A DNA stretch of 64,000 nucleotides from Yersinia aleksiciae (GCF_001047675.1 NZ_CP011975.1:3512073-3576072), one strand, 5' to 3'; shown: positions 17,900-26,048, numbered from the stretch's first letter. Notes: a model not told the origin generated them from the sequence alone. Numbers and translations are program-made.

Positions 17900-17987
17900 A
17901 ACAGGAAAGCCCCGCATTGTGAACTGCACCCCAAAAGTTGGACACCCAACTGACTAAGGTGCAGTTCATTGTCGGGGCTTTCCTGTT
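17900..17987 (+). terminator. Large hairpin, candidate late terminator (tR') with an inserted IS-like end pair
   Basis: The outer 15-base arms (AACAGGAAAGCCCCG and complement) are perfect. Inside them a second 10-base inverted repeat (GAACTGCACC and GGTGCAGTTC) encloses CCAAAAGTTGGACAC, which resembles termini of IS3-family elements. Removing 17920-17968 would restore a compact terminator-like hairpin with a 6-base loop, and TTG flanks both sides of the inner unit. It lies between Q and the holin, where lambdoid phages have tR'. The T tract after it is weak. Confidence 0.6.
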
Positions 17988-18029
17988 TCTGTTGGTAATA
18001 TGCGCCAGTATATCGATAGGGGATAATTA

Positions 18030-18290
18030 ATGAATGAACCAAGTCAGTTGCCGTATTGGTGGACCGGCACACTTGCCTTATTCTCGGCGCTGAGTCTACA
18101 GGATTACATATTTATTCTCGGAACAATAATTAGCATTGTTTTTACCATTAAAACCTATTACGTCAATTTACGTGAAAAAGACGCGATAATTAAAGAAGAG
18201 CAACGAAGAACGGAGATATTACGAAGTTTCCTGCGTAATAAGTCCGTAACAGATATTCCTACAGAGGGAATTCATTTGTCAGGAGAGTAA
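18030..18290 (+). CDS. Putative holin
   Basis: This 86-residue protein begins MNEPSQLPYWWTGTLALFS, followed by a strong membrane segment (about 30-52, IFILGTIISIVFTIKTYYVN) and a charged C-terminal tail. LSLQDYIFILG-type sequence followed by an arginine/lysine-rich end fits the HP1-type holin family. Holins make inner-membrane holes that release endolysin or kill the cell to free particles. It is the first gene after the Q region. The ATG has GGGGAT upstream. The family is assigned from memory and topology. Confidence 0.7.
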   Translation: MNEPSQLPYWWTGTLALFSALSLQDYIFILGTIISIVFTIKTYYVNLREKDAIIKEEQRRTEILRSFLRNKSVTDIPTEGIHLSGE

Positions 18291-18292
18291 TC

Positions 18293-18343
18293 ATGGCGTT
18301 AATTACCGTCAGATCGCCCATTTTTTATTGGGTGAAATTATGA
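18293..18343 (+). CDS. 16-residue reading frame between holin and tail genes
   Basis: The ATG at 18293 has AGGAGAG upstream, a better ribosome site than its neighbour. The frame encodes MALITVRSPIFYWVKL and its TGA overlaps the next gene's ATG (ATGA). An endolysin gene would be expected here. The short frame may be the scar of its deletion, or a coupling leader for the next gene. Confidence 0.4.
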   Translation: MALITVRSPIFYWVKL

Positions 18344-18870
18344 ATGCAGCTCAAATCAGACAACTGGCCGCTGCGGCATTATTGGGCAAAACAGATGCTG
18401 AAGACCGCATCTATTCAACTGACATATGGCCGATAACCCCTTATCCGGCCATTTTGTTGCAAACGCCCATTGAAGTAAAAGAGTCCATTGGCCGCAATGC
18501 ACCACAGTTTAAAACCACCACGACACTGCGCATCAGCGGTCATATTCAGCTGAGTGAGGCGGATAACCGTATCACTGAAGCCGCATCGGCACTTGAGCGA
18601 TTGTGTGAACAAATTCAGCGGGCGGTGATTAACAGCTATGAACTGACTCGCCAGATTCAGCAATTTGCCAAGGTGCGCACCACCATGGGGATCGACACCA
18701 GCAGTGAGCACTATTTTGCTGAAGTCAAAGTGGAGTTGGATCTCGAGTATTACCAAGGGCCGGAAGATTTCTTCCCGCTGGAAAGTCACCCATTACAGGG
18801 CATTGACATCACTATTGATATGCCGGATGGCACCACCGATCCCCTGATTGCCATCACCTTCCCGGAGTAA
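18340..18870 (+). CDS. Tail completion protein, Mu gp37-like
   Basis: This 176-residue protein occupies the Mu gp37 position (DUF1834 type), first in the contractile-tail order. It has MNAAQIRQLAAAALLGKTDAED at the N-terminus, then a central TLRISGHIQLS and a C-terminal VELDLEYYQGPEDFFP, giving an alpha/beta fold typical of small tail-terminator proteins. The frame opens at a TTG at 18328, but the ATG at 18340 overlaps the preceding stop and is preferred. In contractile tails this protein probably caps the tube and sheath. Assignment rests on gene order plus fold-like features. Confidence 0.65.
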   Translation: MNAAQIRQLAAAALLGKTDAEDRIYSTDIWPITPYPAILLQTPIEVKESIGRNAPQFKTTTTLRISGHIQLSEADNRITEAASALERLCEQIQRAVINSYELTRQIQQFAKVRTTMGIDTSSEHYFAEVKVELDLEYYQGPEDFFPLESHPLQGIDITIDMPDGTTDPLIAITFPE

Positions 18871-18874
18871 TTCT

Positions 18875-19069
18875 ATGTTTGTGAAACCTACAGCTGGCCG
18901 CGCAGTGCGCGATCCGGTCAAAGGCACCTTGTTGCCTGAATCTGGCTCAGAGGTTCCAGATAACGCATTTTGGCACCGTCGCATACAGGACGGTGATGTG
19001 GTGCAGTTTGTTGCTAAATCAGCGCAATCTGCATTTGAAGTGTTAACAACGGAGAGTACAAAACTATGA
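18875..19069 (+). CDS. DUF2635 protein, Mu gp38-like
   Basis: This 64-residue protein begins MFVKPTAGRAVRDPVKGT and continues LLPESGSEVPDNAFWHRR, then DGDVV. This is the hallmark of the DUF2635/Mu gp38 family found just before Mu-type sheath genes. Its role is unknown but it is always in the tail cluster. GGAG lies eight bases before the ATG at 18875. Its TGA overlaps the sheath ATG, so the two genes are translationally coupled. Confidence 0.85.
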   Translation: MFVKPTAGRAVRDPVKGTLLPESGSEVPDNAFWHRRIQDGDVVQFVAKSAQSAFEVLTTESTKL

Positions 19070-20574
19070 CCATTCCTTTCACCAATATTCCTAGCAATCT
19101 GCGCACGCCATTGTTCTTTGCGGAATTTGATAATTCCCAAGCCAATACCGCGAGCACCACCCAGCGAACATTGATTATTGGGCAAACATTACCGGAAAGT
19201 ACTTTGCCCGCCACTATCCCGGTGCTGCTTTCATCGGCGGCCACTGCTGCAAACTTAGCGGGTGCAGGCTCAATGCTACATGGGCAAATGGCCGCTTATC
19301 TGGCTAATGACACAGCGGGTGAGGTCTATCTGTTACCGCTGAGTGATGCTGATTCGATGGTTGCGGCCATCGGCAAAATCACGGTAAGCAGCCCGGCATC
19401 GGCGACGGGGGTGATTTCGCTCTATATCGGCGGTATCCGAGTGCAGACCACCGTGGTTGCGACAGACGATGTGAACACGATTGCTACAGCACTGGCCGCC
19501 GCTATTGAGGCGAAAACTGAGCTACCTATCTCCGTGGTGCATACTGGCGACAGCGTTTCTGAAGGCGCGGTCGTGGTATTGGCCGCGAAAAATAAGGGGG
19601 CGCACGGTAATAACATCGATATGCGCCTGAATTATCTGGGCAGTGCTGGCGGTGAAACTACCCCGGAGAGTCTGGTGCTGACGATTACGCCGATGGCTGG
19701 CGGGGCGGGCGCACCAGATCTGGCTGCGGGTTTGGCGAATTTGCAGGATCGCACCTTCGATTTCATCATCAACCCATATACCGACACCGCTTCGCTGGAT
19801 GCCATCAAAGCCTTTTTATCTGATAGCACTGGGCGCTGGAGCTACAGCCAGCAACTGTACGGCCACAGCTTTGCTGCTCAATCTGGCACCTATGGTCAAC
19901 TGACGGTGGCAGGCGAGCTGCGTAACGATCAGCATGCTTCGCTGCTGGGCATTCATAACTCACCGACCCCAGCCTATATTTGGTCGGCTGCTTATGTGGG
20001 GGCGATTGCGCAGAGTTTGCGTAACGATCCGGGCCGCCCACTGCAAACGCTGGCAATCAGTGGCGTACTGGCACCGCCATTGTCCAGCCGCTTTACCCTA
20101 ACGGAGCGCAATAACCTGCTGCACAGCGGTATTTCTACCGTGACGGTGGCGGATGATGGCGGGGTGCAGGTGGAAAATATCATCACCACTTATCAGACCA
20201 ACAAATATGGTGCTGAGGATGATAGCTACCTGCAAATTGAGACGCTGTTCCTGCTGATGTTTGTCACCCGCTATCTGCGCACGCAGGTGACATCCAAATT
20301 TGCCCGCATGAAGCTGGCGGCTGATGGCACCCGCTTTGCCCCTGGCTCGGCAATCATCACCCCGAACGTTATCCGTGCTGAGCTGATTGCCCAGTATCAG
20401 ACCTTGGAATTTAACGGCTATGTTCAGGATGCCAAAGGCTTCGCCCGCGGGCTGATTGTGGAGAAAAGTGCCAGCAACCCCAATCGGATCGATGTGCTGT
20501 GGACTGGTGTGCTGATTAATCAGCTGCGCATCTTCGCGGTCCTCAATCAATTCCGTCTGCAAGCGGCTAGCTAA
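19066..20574 (+). CDS. Contractile tail sheath protein, Mu gpL-like
   Basis: This 502-residue protein (Mu gpL 495) is the polymerised outer cylinder that contracts to drive the tube into the target cell. It starts MTIPFTNIPSNLRTPLFFAE, followed by VYLLPLSD. The central part has the typical sheath region DRTFDFIINPYTD. The conserved C-terminal domain includes ENIITTYQTNKYGAEDDSYL, LFLLMFVTRYLRTQVTSKF, and FARGLIVEKS. It overlaps the upstream gene by four bases and is followed by an unusual run of 15-base repeats before the tube gene. Confidence 0.95.
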   Translation: MTIPFTNIPSNLRTPLFFAEFDNSQANTASTTQRTLIIGQTLPESTLPATIPVLLSSAATAANLAGAGSMLHGQMAAYLANDTAGEVYLLPLSDADSMVAAIGKITVSSPASATGVISLYIGGIRVQTTVVATDDVNTIATALAAAIEAKTELPISVVHTGDSVSEGAVVVLAAKNKGAHGNNIDMRLNYLGSAGGETTPESLVLTITPMAGGAGAPDLAAGLANLQDRTFDFIINPYTDTASLDAIKAFLSDSTGRWSYSQQLYGHSFAAQSGTYGQLTVAGELRNDQHASLLGIHNSPTPAYIWSAAYVGAIAQSLRNDPGRPLQTLAISGVLAPPLSSRFTLTERNNLLHSGISTVTVADDGGVQVENIITTYQTNKYGAEDDSYLQIETLFLLMFVTRYLRTQVTSKFARMKLAADGTRFAPGSAIITPNVIRAELIAQYQTLEFNGYVQDAKGFARGLIVEKSASNPNRIDVLWTGVLINQLRIFAVLNQFRLQAAS

Positions 20575-20660
20575 CTATCGATCAACTAACTATCGATCAG
20601 CTAACCATCGATCAACTCGCTATCGATCAGTTAACCATCAGTGAGTTAACCCTCAACTAT
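20571..20660 (+). repeat. Six 15-base tandem repeats after the sheath gene
   Basis: Units CTAACTATCGATCAA, CTAACTATCGATCAG, CTAACCATCGATCAA and CTCGCTATCGATCAG follow without gaps from the sheath stop codon. Two further, more diverged units (TTAACCATCAGTGAG, TTAACCCTCAACTAT) come next. Every early unit contains the palindrome ATCGAT, and the frame is closed by stops. The array separates two highly expressed structural genes. Its role is unknown. Confidence 0.85.
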
Positions 20661-20666
20661 TGAGTT

Positions 20667-20688
20667 GTCGGCTTATTTAATAGCCGAC
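20667..20688 (+). terminator. Short hairpin before the tube gene
   Basis: GTCGGCT and AGCCGAC arms around an 8-base loop, followed by TCTTTAAG rather than a true T tract. It could be a weak attenuator, a processing site or an mRNA stabiliser between sheath and tube. Confidence 0.45.
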
Positions 20689-20715
20689 TCTTTAAGAATA
20701 AAAAGGAAATAAATT

Positions 20716-21084
20716 ATGAGCGACTCTTCAAACCGTCTGGCAGGTACAGCCTATGTCACTGTCGATGGCATCACTATTATGGTGGCTGGCCAGTTCAAAT
20801 ACAGCCCATCCAAGGTTAAACGCGAAACTGTTATGGGCATGGACGGGGTGCATGGCTATAAAGAAACCGTGGTTGCCCCTTCAATCTCTTGCACCATCCG
20901 CGACAGCGGTGGCGTCTCCATCAGTGATTTTAACGACCAGACTAACGTCAATATCGTTTGTGAGCTGGCGAATGGCAAAACCATCATCGGCAGTGGCATG
21001 TGGTCGGTCAGTACTTTGGTGGTCGACAGCACCGAAGGCACGGTGGATGTGAGTTGGGAAGGCGGTTCGGTGACGGAGAATTAA
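20716..21084 (+). CDS. Tail tube protein, Mu gpM-like
   Basis: This 122-residue protein (Mu gpM 118) polymerises into the inner tube. It begins MSDSSNRLAGTAYVTVDG and shows KYSPSKVKRETVMGMDGVHG, the conserved signature of Mu-type tube proteins, then alternating beta strands (SISCTIRDSGG, TVDVSWEGG). Placed between sheath and tail-assembly chaperone, as in Mu. AAAAGGAAAT lies before the ATG. Confidence 0.95.
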   Translation: MSDSSNRLAGTAYVTVDGITIMVAGQFKYSPSKVKRETVMGMDGVHGYKETVVAPSISCTIRDSGGVSISDFNDQTNVNIVCELANGKTIIGSGMWSVSTLVVDSTEGTVDVSWEGGSVTEN

Positions 21085-21085
21085 G

Positions 21086-21385
21086 ATGGCTGAATTGGAG
21101 CGCAATAAGACCATTTCGCTAGTTAAACCCATCTCGCACGAGGCCACCAAGACCACCTATGAGGTGGTCGAACTCAGTGAGCCGACACTGTTACAAGTGC
21201 AGCAATTCTACGATGAGCAAACCAAATCCGGTTCGCTCAGTGGTATGGGATTGCTGATTGCTTTGGTGTCTGGTGTGCCGCGTGAGGCGATTAAAAAGAT
21301 GGCTTTCACCGACTATAAAGTCTGCGAGGTCTACATGATGGGTTTTTTAGCCTACTCCCCAACGGGGGACGATGGTGCGAAATAA
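21086..21385 (+). CDS. Tail assembly chaperone, Mu gp41-like
   Basis: This 99-residue protein binds the tape measure during tail assembly. It starts one base after the tube stop: MAELERNKTISLVKPISHEA, then YEVVELSEPTLLQVQQFYDE and VSGVPREAIKKM. It fits the short phage tail assembly chaperone family. Such genes usually also yield a longer product by -1 frameshifting, and a canonical slippery heptamer is present near its end. Confidence 0.88.
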   Translation: MAELERNKTISLVKPISHEATKTTYEVVELSEPTLLQVQQFYDEQTKSGSLSGMGLLIALVSGVPREAIKKMAFTDYKVCEVYMMGFLAYSPTGDDGAK

Positions 21386-21513
21386 TCGCTGACGTCACTT
21401 ACTACTATAGCTGGGGGCCGGGCGATGCCTGGTCCCTGACCTACAGTAAGTTAATATGGTGGTGCCAGCAGGCCGAGCGGATTAATAAAATTAAGGCTGG
21501 CAAAAATGGCTGA
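21343..21513 (+). CDS. -1 frameshift extension of the tail assembly chaperone
   Basis: The heptamer T TTT TTA (21343-21349) is in the correct phase of the chaperone frame. Slipping back one base opens a frame without stops from 21349 to the TGA at 21511, adding 54 residues to residues 1-88 for a 142-residue product. The added part contains DVTYYYSWGPGDAWSL and KLIWWCQQAERINKIK, similar to the P2 gpE-type extension. It overlaps the tape-measure start. This arrangement is widely conserved in tailed phages, including Mu. Confidence 0.85.
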   Translation, partial: FFSLLPNGGRWCEIIADVTYYYSWGPGDAWSLTYSKLIWWCQQAERINKIKAGKNG

Positions 21514-22852
21514 TAAAAACAATGCTGATGGGATCCCTCCACAGGGAGAGGTTGTAGGAACAGAAATACCGAAATACAAGAGTACCTATTCAAAACTAAC
21601 TCCTATATTACGTTCAGCACCATCGCAGACCTTCAAAGCCTATAGACTAGTTGGTAAAGGGAATATTGCTATTACTGCGGCTAGTCTAGGAATGGGATGG
21701 TTAAATGGGGAGGCTGATGAAGCTCATGAAATAAATGTGGCGGCACAAAATGTTAGTGCGCCTGTTGAGCAATTCAGCCAGCTCAGCGGAGCTATGCGAA
21801 TTCGTGGCGCTGACAGAATTAGTGCTATTCAATCGACGGAACAACTCTATCAAACATTTAATAATATCTTGTGGGATAGGGACAAAGAGGCGGCGGATCT
21901 ACTTCAGAAATATAATGTTGATATTGTTAAAAATGAAAATAATACGGTCAATGTCCCCAAAACCATGGAGAACTTGGCTCCAGTTTTTAAAAATGAAATG
22001 GATGCGCAGGAACAAAATGCAGTAATCAACATACTCGGCGGGAATACTGAAGGTATCTCACTATTACGAGAGGGAGTTGAGCTGAAAGATTTATTAAGTG
22101 CTCCAAGCCGGTATAGATTAACTGTCGATCCTGAATTGATTACCAAACTTGAAGAGCTAAGGCTAAGAACCACTGAGTTTGGTGCCGCTGTGGATGGCAT
22201 AAAACAGAGAGTTGCAGATACGCTTAGTGATGCTCTTACTTTTGACAATATCTTAGCAAATACTATTGGTGGTATGACCGACCTAATGACGTATGGCCCT
22301 GATAATTTTTCAATCATGCATACTTTAGGGATGACCAGTGGCTATGAGTCACAGAAATTAAGACAGGGGTATAATAGTAACGATTTTTATCAGCAACTTA
22401 ATTTGTATGAAAAAGTCATGCTCGATTTCGGTCTTATGACCGATGGGTATCAGCGTAAATATGATGCTTATTATGCACCGACAAGTACGGCCTCAGCATC
22501 AACAGATTCAAGTCCAGAACAATATGTTTTTAATCCTGATGCCAGCGATGCTTGGCGTAATAATCGGGTCAAAGATCTGAATTCACCTGACCCTTATTCT
22601 CTATTGCCGTCATCGGTTATTTCACCCGCGAGTGTTGATATCACCAGTAATTCGGTAAATGCTTCGCCCATTTACGCCGAATCAACGGGCGGATTTAACC
22701 TGAGTGCCATTGCCGATGTAATTGCTACTGCCATGCAAAATAATCGGGTGCAGATCGAACTGATGCTCATTGATGGCCGGACGGGGGAAAACGCGGTTAT
22801 TCCAGGGCAGGGTGGCAGCAGGATCTCATATGCCATGGATATGCCGCTGTAA
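21506..22852 (+). CDS. Tail tape-measure protein (short)
   Basis: The gene between the frameshifted chaperone and gpN sets tail length in all Mu-like tails. This 448-residue protein is short (Mu gp42 is near 660) and lacks the usual glycine-rich hydrophobic repeats. It has a mainly helical N-terminal half with QFSQLSGAMRIRGAD, typical of tape-measure N-domains. Its first two thirds are visibly more A/T-rich than the flanking genes, suggesting replacement by recombination. If about 0.15 nm per residue applies, the tail would be near 65-70 nm. The start overlaps the frameshift product by eight bases. Confidence 0.75.
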   Translation: MADKNNADGIPPQGEVVGTEIPKYKSTYSKLTPILRSAPSQTFKAYRLVGKGNIAITAASLGMGWLNGEADEAHEINVAAQNVSAPVEQFSQLSGAMRIRGADRISAIQSTEQLYQTFNNILWDRDKEAADLLQKYNVDIVKNENNTVNVPKTMENLAPVFKNEMDAQEQNAVINILGGNTEGISLLREGVELKDLLSAPSRYRLTVDPELITKLEELRLRTTEFGAAVDGIKQRVADTLSDALTFDNILANTIGGMTDLMTYGPDNFSIMHTLGMTSGYESQKLRQGYNSNDFYQQLNLYEKVMLDFGLMTDGYQRKYDAYYAPTSTASASTDSSPEQYVFNPDASDAWRNNRVKDLNSPDPYSLLPSSVISPASVDITSNSVNASPIYAESTGGFNLSAIADVIATAMQNNRVQIELMLIDGRTGENAVIPGQGGSRISYAMDMPL

Positions 22853-22901
22853 TTTGATCATTGATACCATCAAAACTTCGTCATAACCCATTAATACCTC
22901 C

Positions 22902-22922
22902 AACCCGCTTCGGCGGTTTTTT
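22902..22922 (+). terminator. Terminator-like hairpin inside the tail operon
   Basis: CCGC-TTCG-GCGG followed by six T's lies between tape measure and gpN. The stem is only four G/C pairs plus outer A/T pairs, but the stable UUCG loop and T run make a credible intrinsic terminator that a Q-modified polymerase would ignore. Confidence 0.55.
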
Positions 22923-22962
22923 ACTTTCTATCTATTGTGAGCATCCTGCACAGGAGAACCCA

Positions 22963-24369
22963 ATGTCACTTATCGGCAATACATTATCAGCGCTATTAGG
23001 CGAGGGTAACGACCATTGGCAATGGTCGGAGCATCTGCATCAAGCCTCATTTCGTGGTGTTCCTTTTGTCATTGATAAAAGCGCCAGCAACTTTGGCCGC
23101 CGTCAGGTCGTCCACAGCTACCCTTATCGCGACACCAGCTATATCGAAGATATGGGGCGCAGCGCCAGAACCCTCTTGTTAACAGGGTTTCTGGTGCAAA
23201 ACAGCCAGATATACACCGCACCCGACGTGATGACTCAGCGTGATTCATTGATCGCCGCCTGTGAAATGCCCGGCGCCGGAACACTGGTTCACCCGACACT
23301 CGGCGAAATGACGGTCAGCGTCACTGATAGTGCGCTGAAAATCGATGAAAACAGCGCCAATGGGCGTGTATTCGCTTTCACGCTAACCGTTGTTGAGTCC
23401 GGCTTACGTGCTTTTGCTATCACCGGCGCGGCAGAAATGGGGTCATCCATTCAATCCTCCTGGTTGGGCCTCAGCGCCAAGGCGGTTGCCGGTTTTATCT
23501 CAACAGTGAAAGGTGAAATGCGCTCCACCACTCAGGCGATAAAAACCCTGAAAAACACAGCGGCATTTTGGGGACGGATGGTCACCAACACCGCCAATGA
23601 AGCCAGTAATCTGGGCAATGCACTGCGCTCCACCTTGGGCCGCAACCGCTATGGTCGTTTTAATCATGGCACTCTCGGCGGCAGCAGCTCAGGGGCCACC
23701 GCCGTCGTAAGCCAGCAAAGTGATACCGAAAATTTACCGCGGTTGATCGCACAGCGGCTGGCTTTGCTGGTTGAAGGGCAGTCCGTGATCGATTCTGCCG
23801 TCGCGGCGCTACTCAGTGCGAACAGCATTGATGGCTATGCAGATAAAGTGCTGGCACTGGTCAATACGCTATTAGCCAGCGGAATCAGCACCTTAGATGT
23901 TATTCGACTGATGGAAAGCCTGACGGCAATCCGCGACGATAGATTTCGCGCCAATAGCAGTGATATGGCGGTTATTGATGCCAGCCATCATTTGATGATG
24001 ACCCTCTGTGCTGGGGGTATGGTTGCTGCTGCTGCACAATATCAGCCGGAAAGTTATGACGATGCGGTTGCGGTATTGGGTCGCGTCTGTGCGGTCATTG
24101 ATGACACCGTACTGGCGGCGGCCGATCGCGGCAATGATGAAACCTACTCGGCACTGATGCAGATGCGGGAGTCGATTATGACCTTGCTGCAACAGGCGGG
24201 GGCGAATTTATCGCGCGTCGAAGAGGTCAATTTTAATCGCTCACTGCCAGCGCTGATGCTGGCAAACCGACTCTATCAGGATGCATTACGCGGCGATGGG
24301 TTGGTGAAAATGGCGAATCCGATTCATCCGGCATTTATGCCCGTTCGGTTTAGGGCATTGAACTTATGA
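22963..24369 (+). CDS. Baseplate/DNA circularisation protein, Mu gpN-like
   Basis: This 468-residue protein is the gpN homologue (family named DNA circulation protein N-terminus). It contributes to the tail tip and to DNA handling in Mu. The start is ATG at 22963 with CAGGAG upstream; the frame is open 34 codons earlier without such a site. Conserved N-terminal features are QASFRGVPFVIDKSASNFGR, HSYPYRDTSYIEDMGR and FLVQNSQIY. The C-terminus includes NFNRSLPALMLANRLYQD. The following gene overlaps its stop by four bases. Confidence 0.9.
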   Translation: MSLIGNTLSALLGEGNDHWQWSEHLHQASFRGVPFVIDKSASNFGRRQVVHSYPYRDTSYIEDMGRSARTLLLTGFLVQNSQIYTAPDVMTQRDSLIAACEMPGAGTLVHPTLGEMTVSVTDSALKIDENSANGRVFAFTLTVVESGLRAFAITGAAEMGSSIQSSWLGLSAKAVAGFISTVKGEMRSTTQAIKTLKNTAAFWGRMVTNTANEASNLGNALRSTLGRNRYGRFNHGTLGGSSSGATAVVSQQSDTENLPRLIAQRLALLVEGQSVIDSAVAALLSANSIDGYADKVLALVNTLLASGISTLDVIRLMESLTAIRDDRFRANSSDMAVIDASHHLMMTLCAGGMVAAAAQYQPESYDDAVAVLGRVCAVIDDTVLAAADRGNDETYSALMQMRESIMTLLQQAGANLSRVEEVNFNRSLPALMLANRLYQDALRGDGLVKMANPIHPAFMPVRFRALNL

Positions 24370-25436
24370 ATAATGAATTGATAAGCGATGACCTCACACT
24401 GGAAGTGGGTGGCAGAGCGATCACCGGTTGGAGCAAAATTCAGGTTACGCGGAGCATTGAAAAGTTACCCAGCAGCTTTGAGTTGTCACTGATGGACCGT
24501 TATCCCGCCAGTGAAGGGCAACAGTGGGTCAATCCCGGCGATCCCTGCGTGGTGACGCTGGGTAAGGATGCGGTACTCAATGGCTATATCGACAGCTGGG
24601 ATAACGCGATCACGCTCAACACTCATGAGGTTAGCGCTAAGGGGCGCAGCAAATGTCAGGATTTGGTGGATTGCTCCGCCGAGTGGCCTAACAGTGTGAT
24701 CAGCCAATCCACCGTATTGCAGATTGCGCAAAAACTGGCCGCGCCTTATGGCATCGACGTGACCTCCGATATTAGCGAGATGACTATCGTGCCGCAGTTT
24801 ACCCTGAATTGGGGGGATACGGCGCAAGCGGTGATTGAGCGGATTGCCCGCTGGGCGGCGTTGCTCTACTACGACCAGCCGGATGGCAATTTATACCTGA
24901 CCCGCGTCGGCACGCGCAAAGCGGCCAGCGGAGTGGCGCAGGGCGTCAATATTCTCAGTGCCAGCCTGCATACCGATATCAATCAGCGCTTTGTGGATTA
25001 CACCGGCGTCTCCCTTTCCAGCAATGCTATTGCCCGGCGATCCGCATCCGGTGGCAACAATACGTCGGCGCTGGTGAGAACGCAGGACACCCAGCTGGCT
25101 GAGCAGTTCCCCAACCGCCATCGGAACCAGATCATCATCGTCGAAAGCACAATGAACTCTGCCAATTTGGTGAAAGATAGCCTTGATTGGGCGATAAATC
25201 GCAAAAATGGCCGCTCCAAAGTGCTTAAAGTGCAGGTCGATAACTGGCGTGATCGAAATCAGCAACTGTGGCAAGTCAACACACTGATTCCTATTACTAT
25301 TCCTATCTTTGGACTGAAAGATGAATTATGGCTGCTCGCCGAAGTGGTGTATGTCAAAGATGCTAAGGGAACGGTGGCGAACATGACATTAATGCCGCCA
25401 GCGGCCTTTGCTATTCAGCCCGATAAAAACAAGTGA
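24366..25436 (+). CDS. Baseplate hub protein, Mu gpP-like
   Basis: This 356-residue protein (Mu gpP 379) forms the baseplate hub that links tube and spike, like T4 gp27. It begins MNNELISDDLTLEVGGRAIT, with SKIQVTRSIEKLPSSFELSL. It shows typical hub features: DPCVVTLGKDAVLNGYID, SAKGRSKCQDLVDCSA, LLYYDQPDGNLYLTRVG. Its ATG overlaps the stop of gpN (ATGA), indicating coupled translation. Confidence 0.9.
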   Translation: MNNELISDDLTLEVGGRAITGWSKIQVTRSIEKLPSSFELSLMDRYPASEGQQWVNPGDPCVVTLGKDAVLNGYIDSWDNAITLNTHEVSAKGRSKCQDLVDCSAEWPNSVISQSTVLQIAQKLAAPYGIDVTSDISEMTIVPQFTLNWGDTAQAVIERIARWAALLYYDQPDGNLYLTRVGTRKAASGVAQGVNILSASLHTDINQRFVDYTGVSLSSNAIARRSASGGNNTSALVRTQDTQLAEQFPNRHRNQIIIVESTMNSANLVKDSLDWAINRKNGRSKVLKVQVDNWRDRNQQLWQVNTLIPITIPIFGLKDELWLLAEVVYVKDAKGTVANMTLMPPAAFAIQPDKNK

Positions 25437-25451
25437 AACAGGGGGTTAACC

Positions 25452-26048
25452 ATGAATGATGTCAGCGGACAGATCTCGACGCTGTATCGACAGATCAAAA
25501 TGCTACTGGGGATCGGGCGGGTGAGTGCTTCTGATGACAGCGACGGGGTGCAAACCGTGCAATACCAGACGCCGCTGGAGGTACACAGTGACACACCACG
25601 GCTCGCGGAGTTTGGCTTCTCTTCTGGCTTGCCCGTGGGCAGTGATGTGGTAATTGGTTTTCTGGGCGGAGATCGATCCAGCGGCATGATCATCGCTTCT
25701 AACCATGCTGCTTATCGCCACACTGGGCTAAAAGCGGGGGAAACCGTGATCTATTCCCAGTGGGGGCAGTTTATCAAACTGACCGAAAACGGGGTGATCA
25801 TTGAGGCCCACAATCAGCCAGTGACGATTAATAACGCTACGGTGGTGACGGTAAATGCCTCGGTAAAAGTGCGGCTGAACACCCCGTTACTGGAAGTTAG
25901 CGGCGATATCGTCGATAACGCGGGCAGCAATGCCACCACGCTGAAAACCTTACGTGACGCCTATAACAGCCACAATCATCAACTCAAAAACGTACAGTCG
26001 GGCAGTGCCACTCTCACCAGTGAAACGCCCGCTAAGGTGGTGCGATGA
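25452..26048 (+). CDS. Baseplate spike protein, Mu gp45-like
   Basis: This 198-residue trimeric puncturing spike (Mu gp45 197) has an N-terminal OB-fold region (VQTVQYQTPLEV, VIGFLGGDRSSGMIIASN) and a C-terminal beta-helix needle (repeats around TVVTVNASVKVRLNTP). The end SHNHQL carries the H-x-H motif that binds an iron ion at the spike tip in Mu and P2. The four-base overlap with the next gene fits a single operon. Confidence 0.9.
   Translation: MNDVSGQISTLYRQIKMLLGIGRVSASDDSDGVQTVQYQTPLEVHSDTPRLAEFGFSSGLPVGSDVVIGFLGGDRSSGMIIASNHAAYRHTGLKAGETVIYSQWGQFIKLTENGVIIEAHNQPVTINNATVVTVNASVKVRLNTPLLEVSGDIVDNAGSNATTLKTLRDAYNSHNHQLKNVQSGSATLTSETPAKVVR

Noticed and set aside
20571..20660. A CRISPR array for the 15-base repeats.
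   Set aside because: Units are contiguous with no unique spacers, too short, and no cas gene is nearby.
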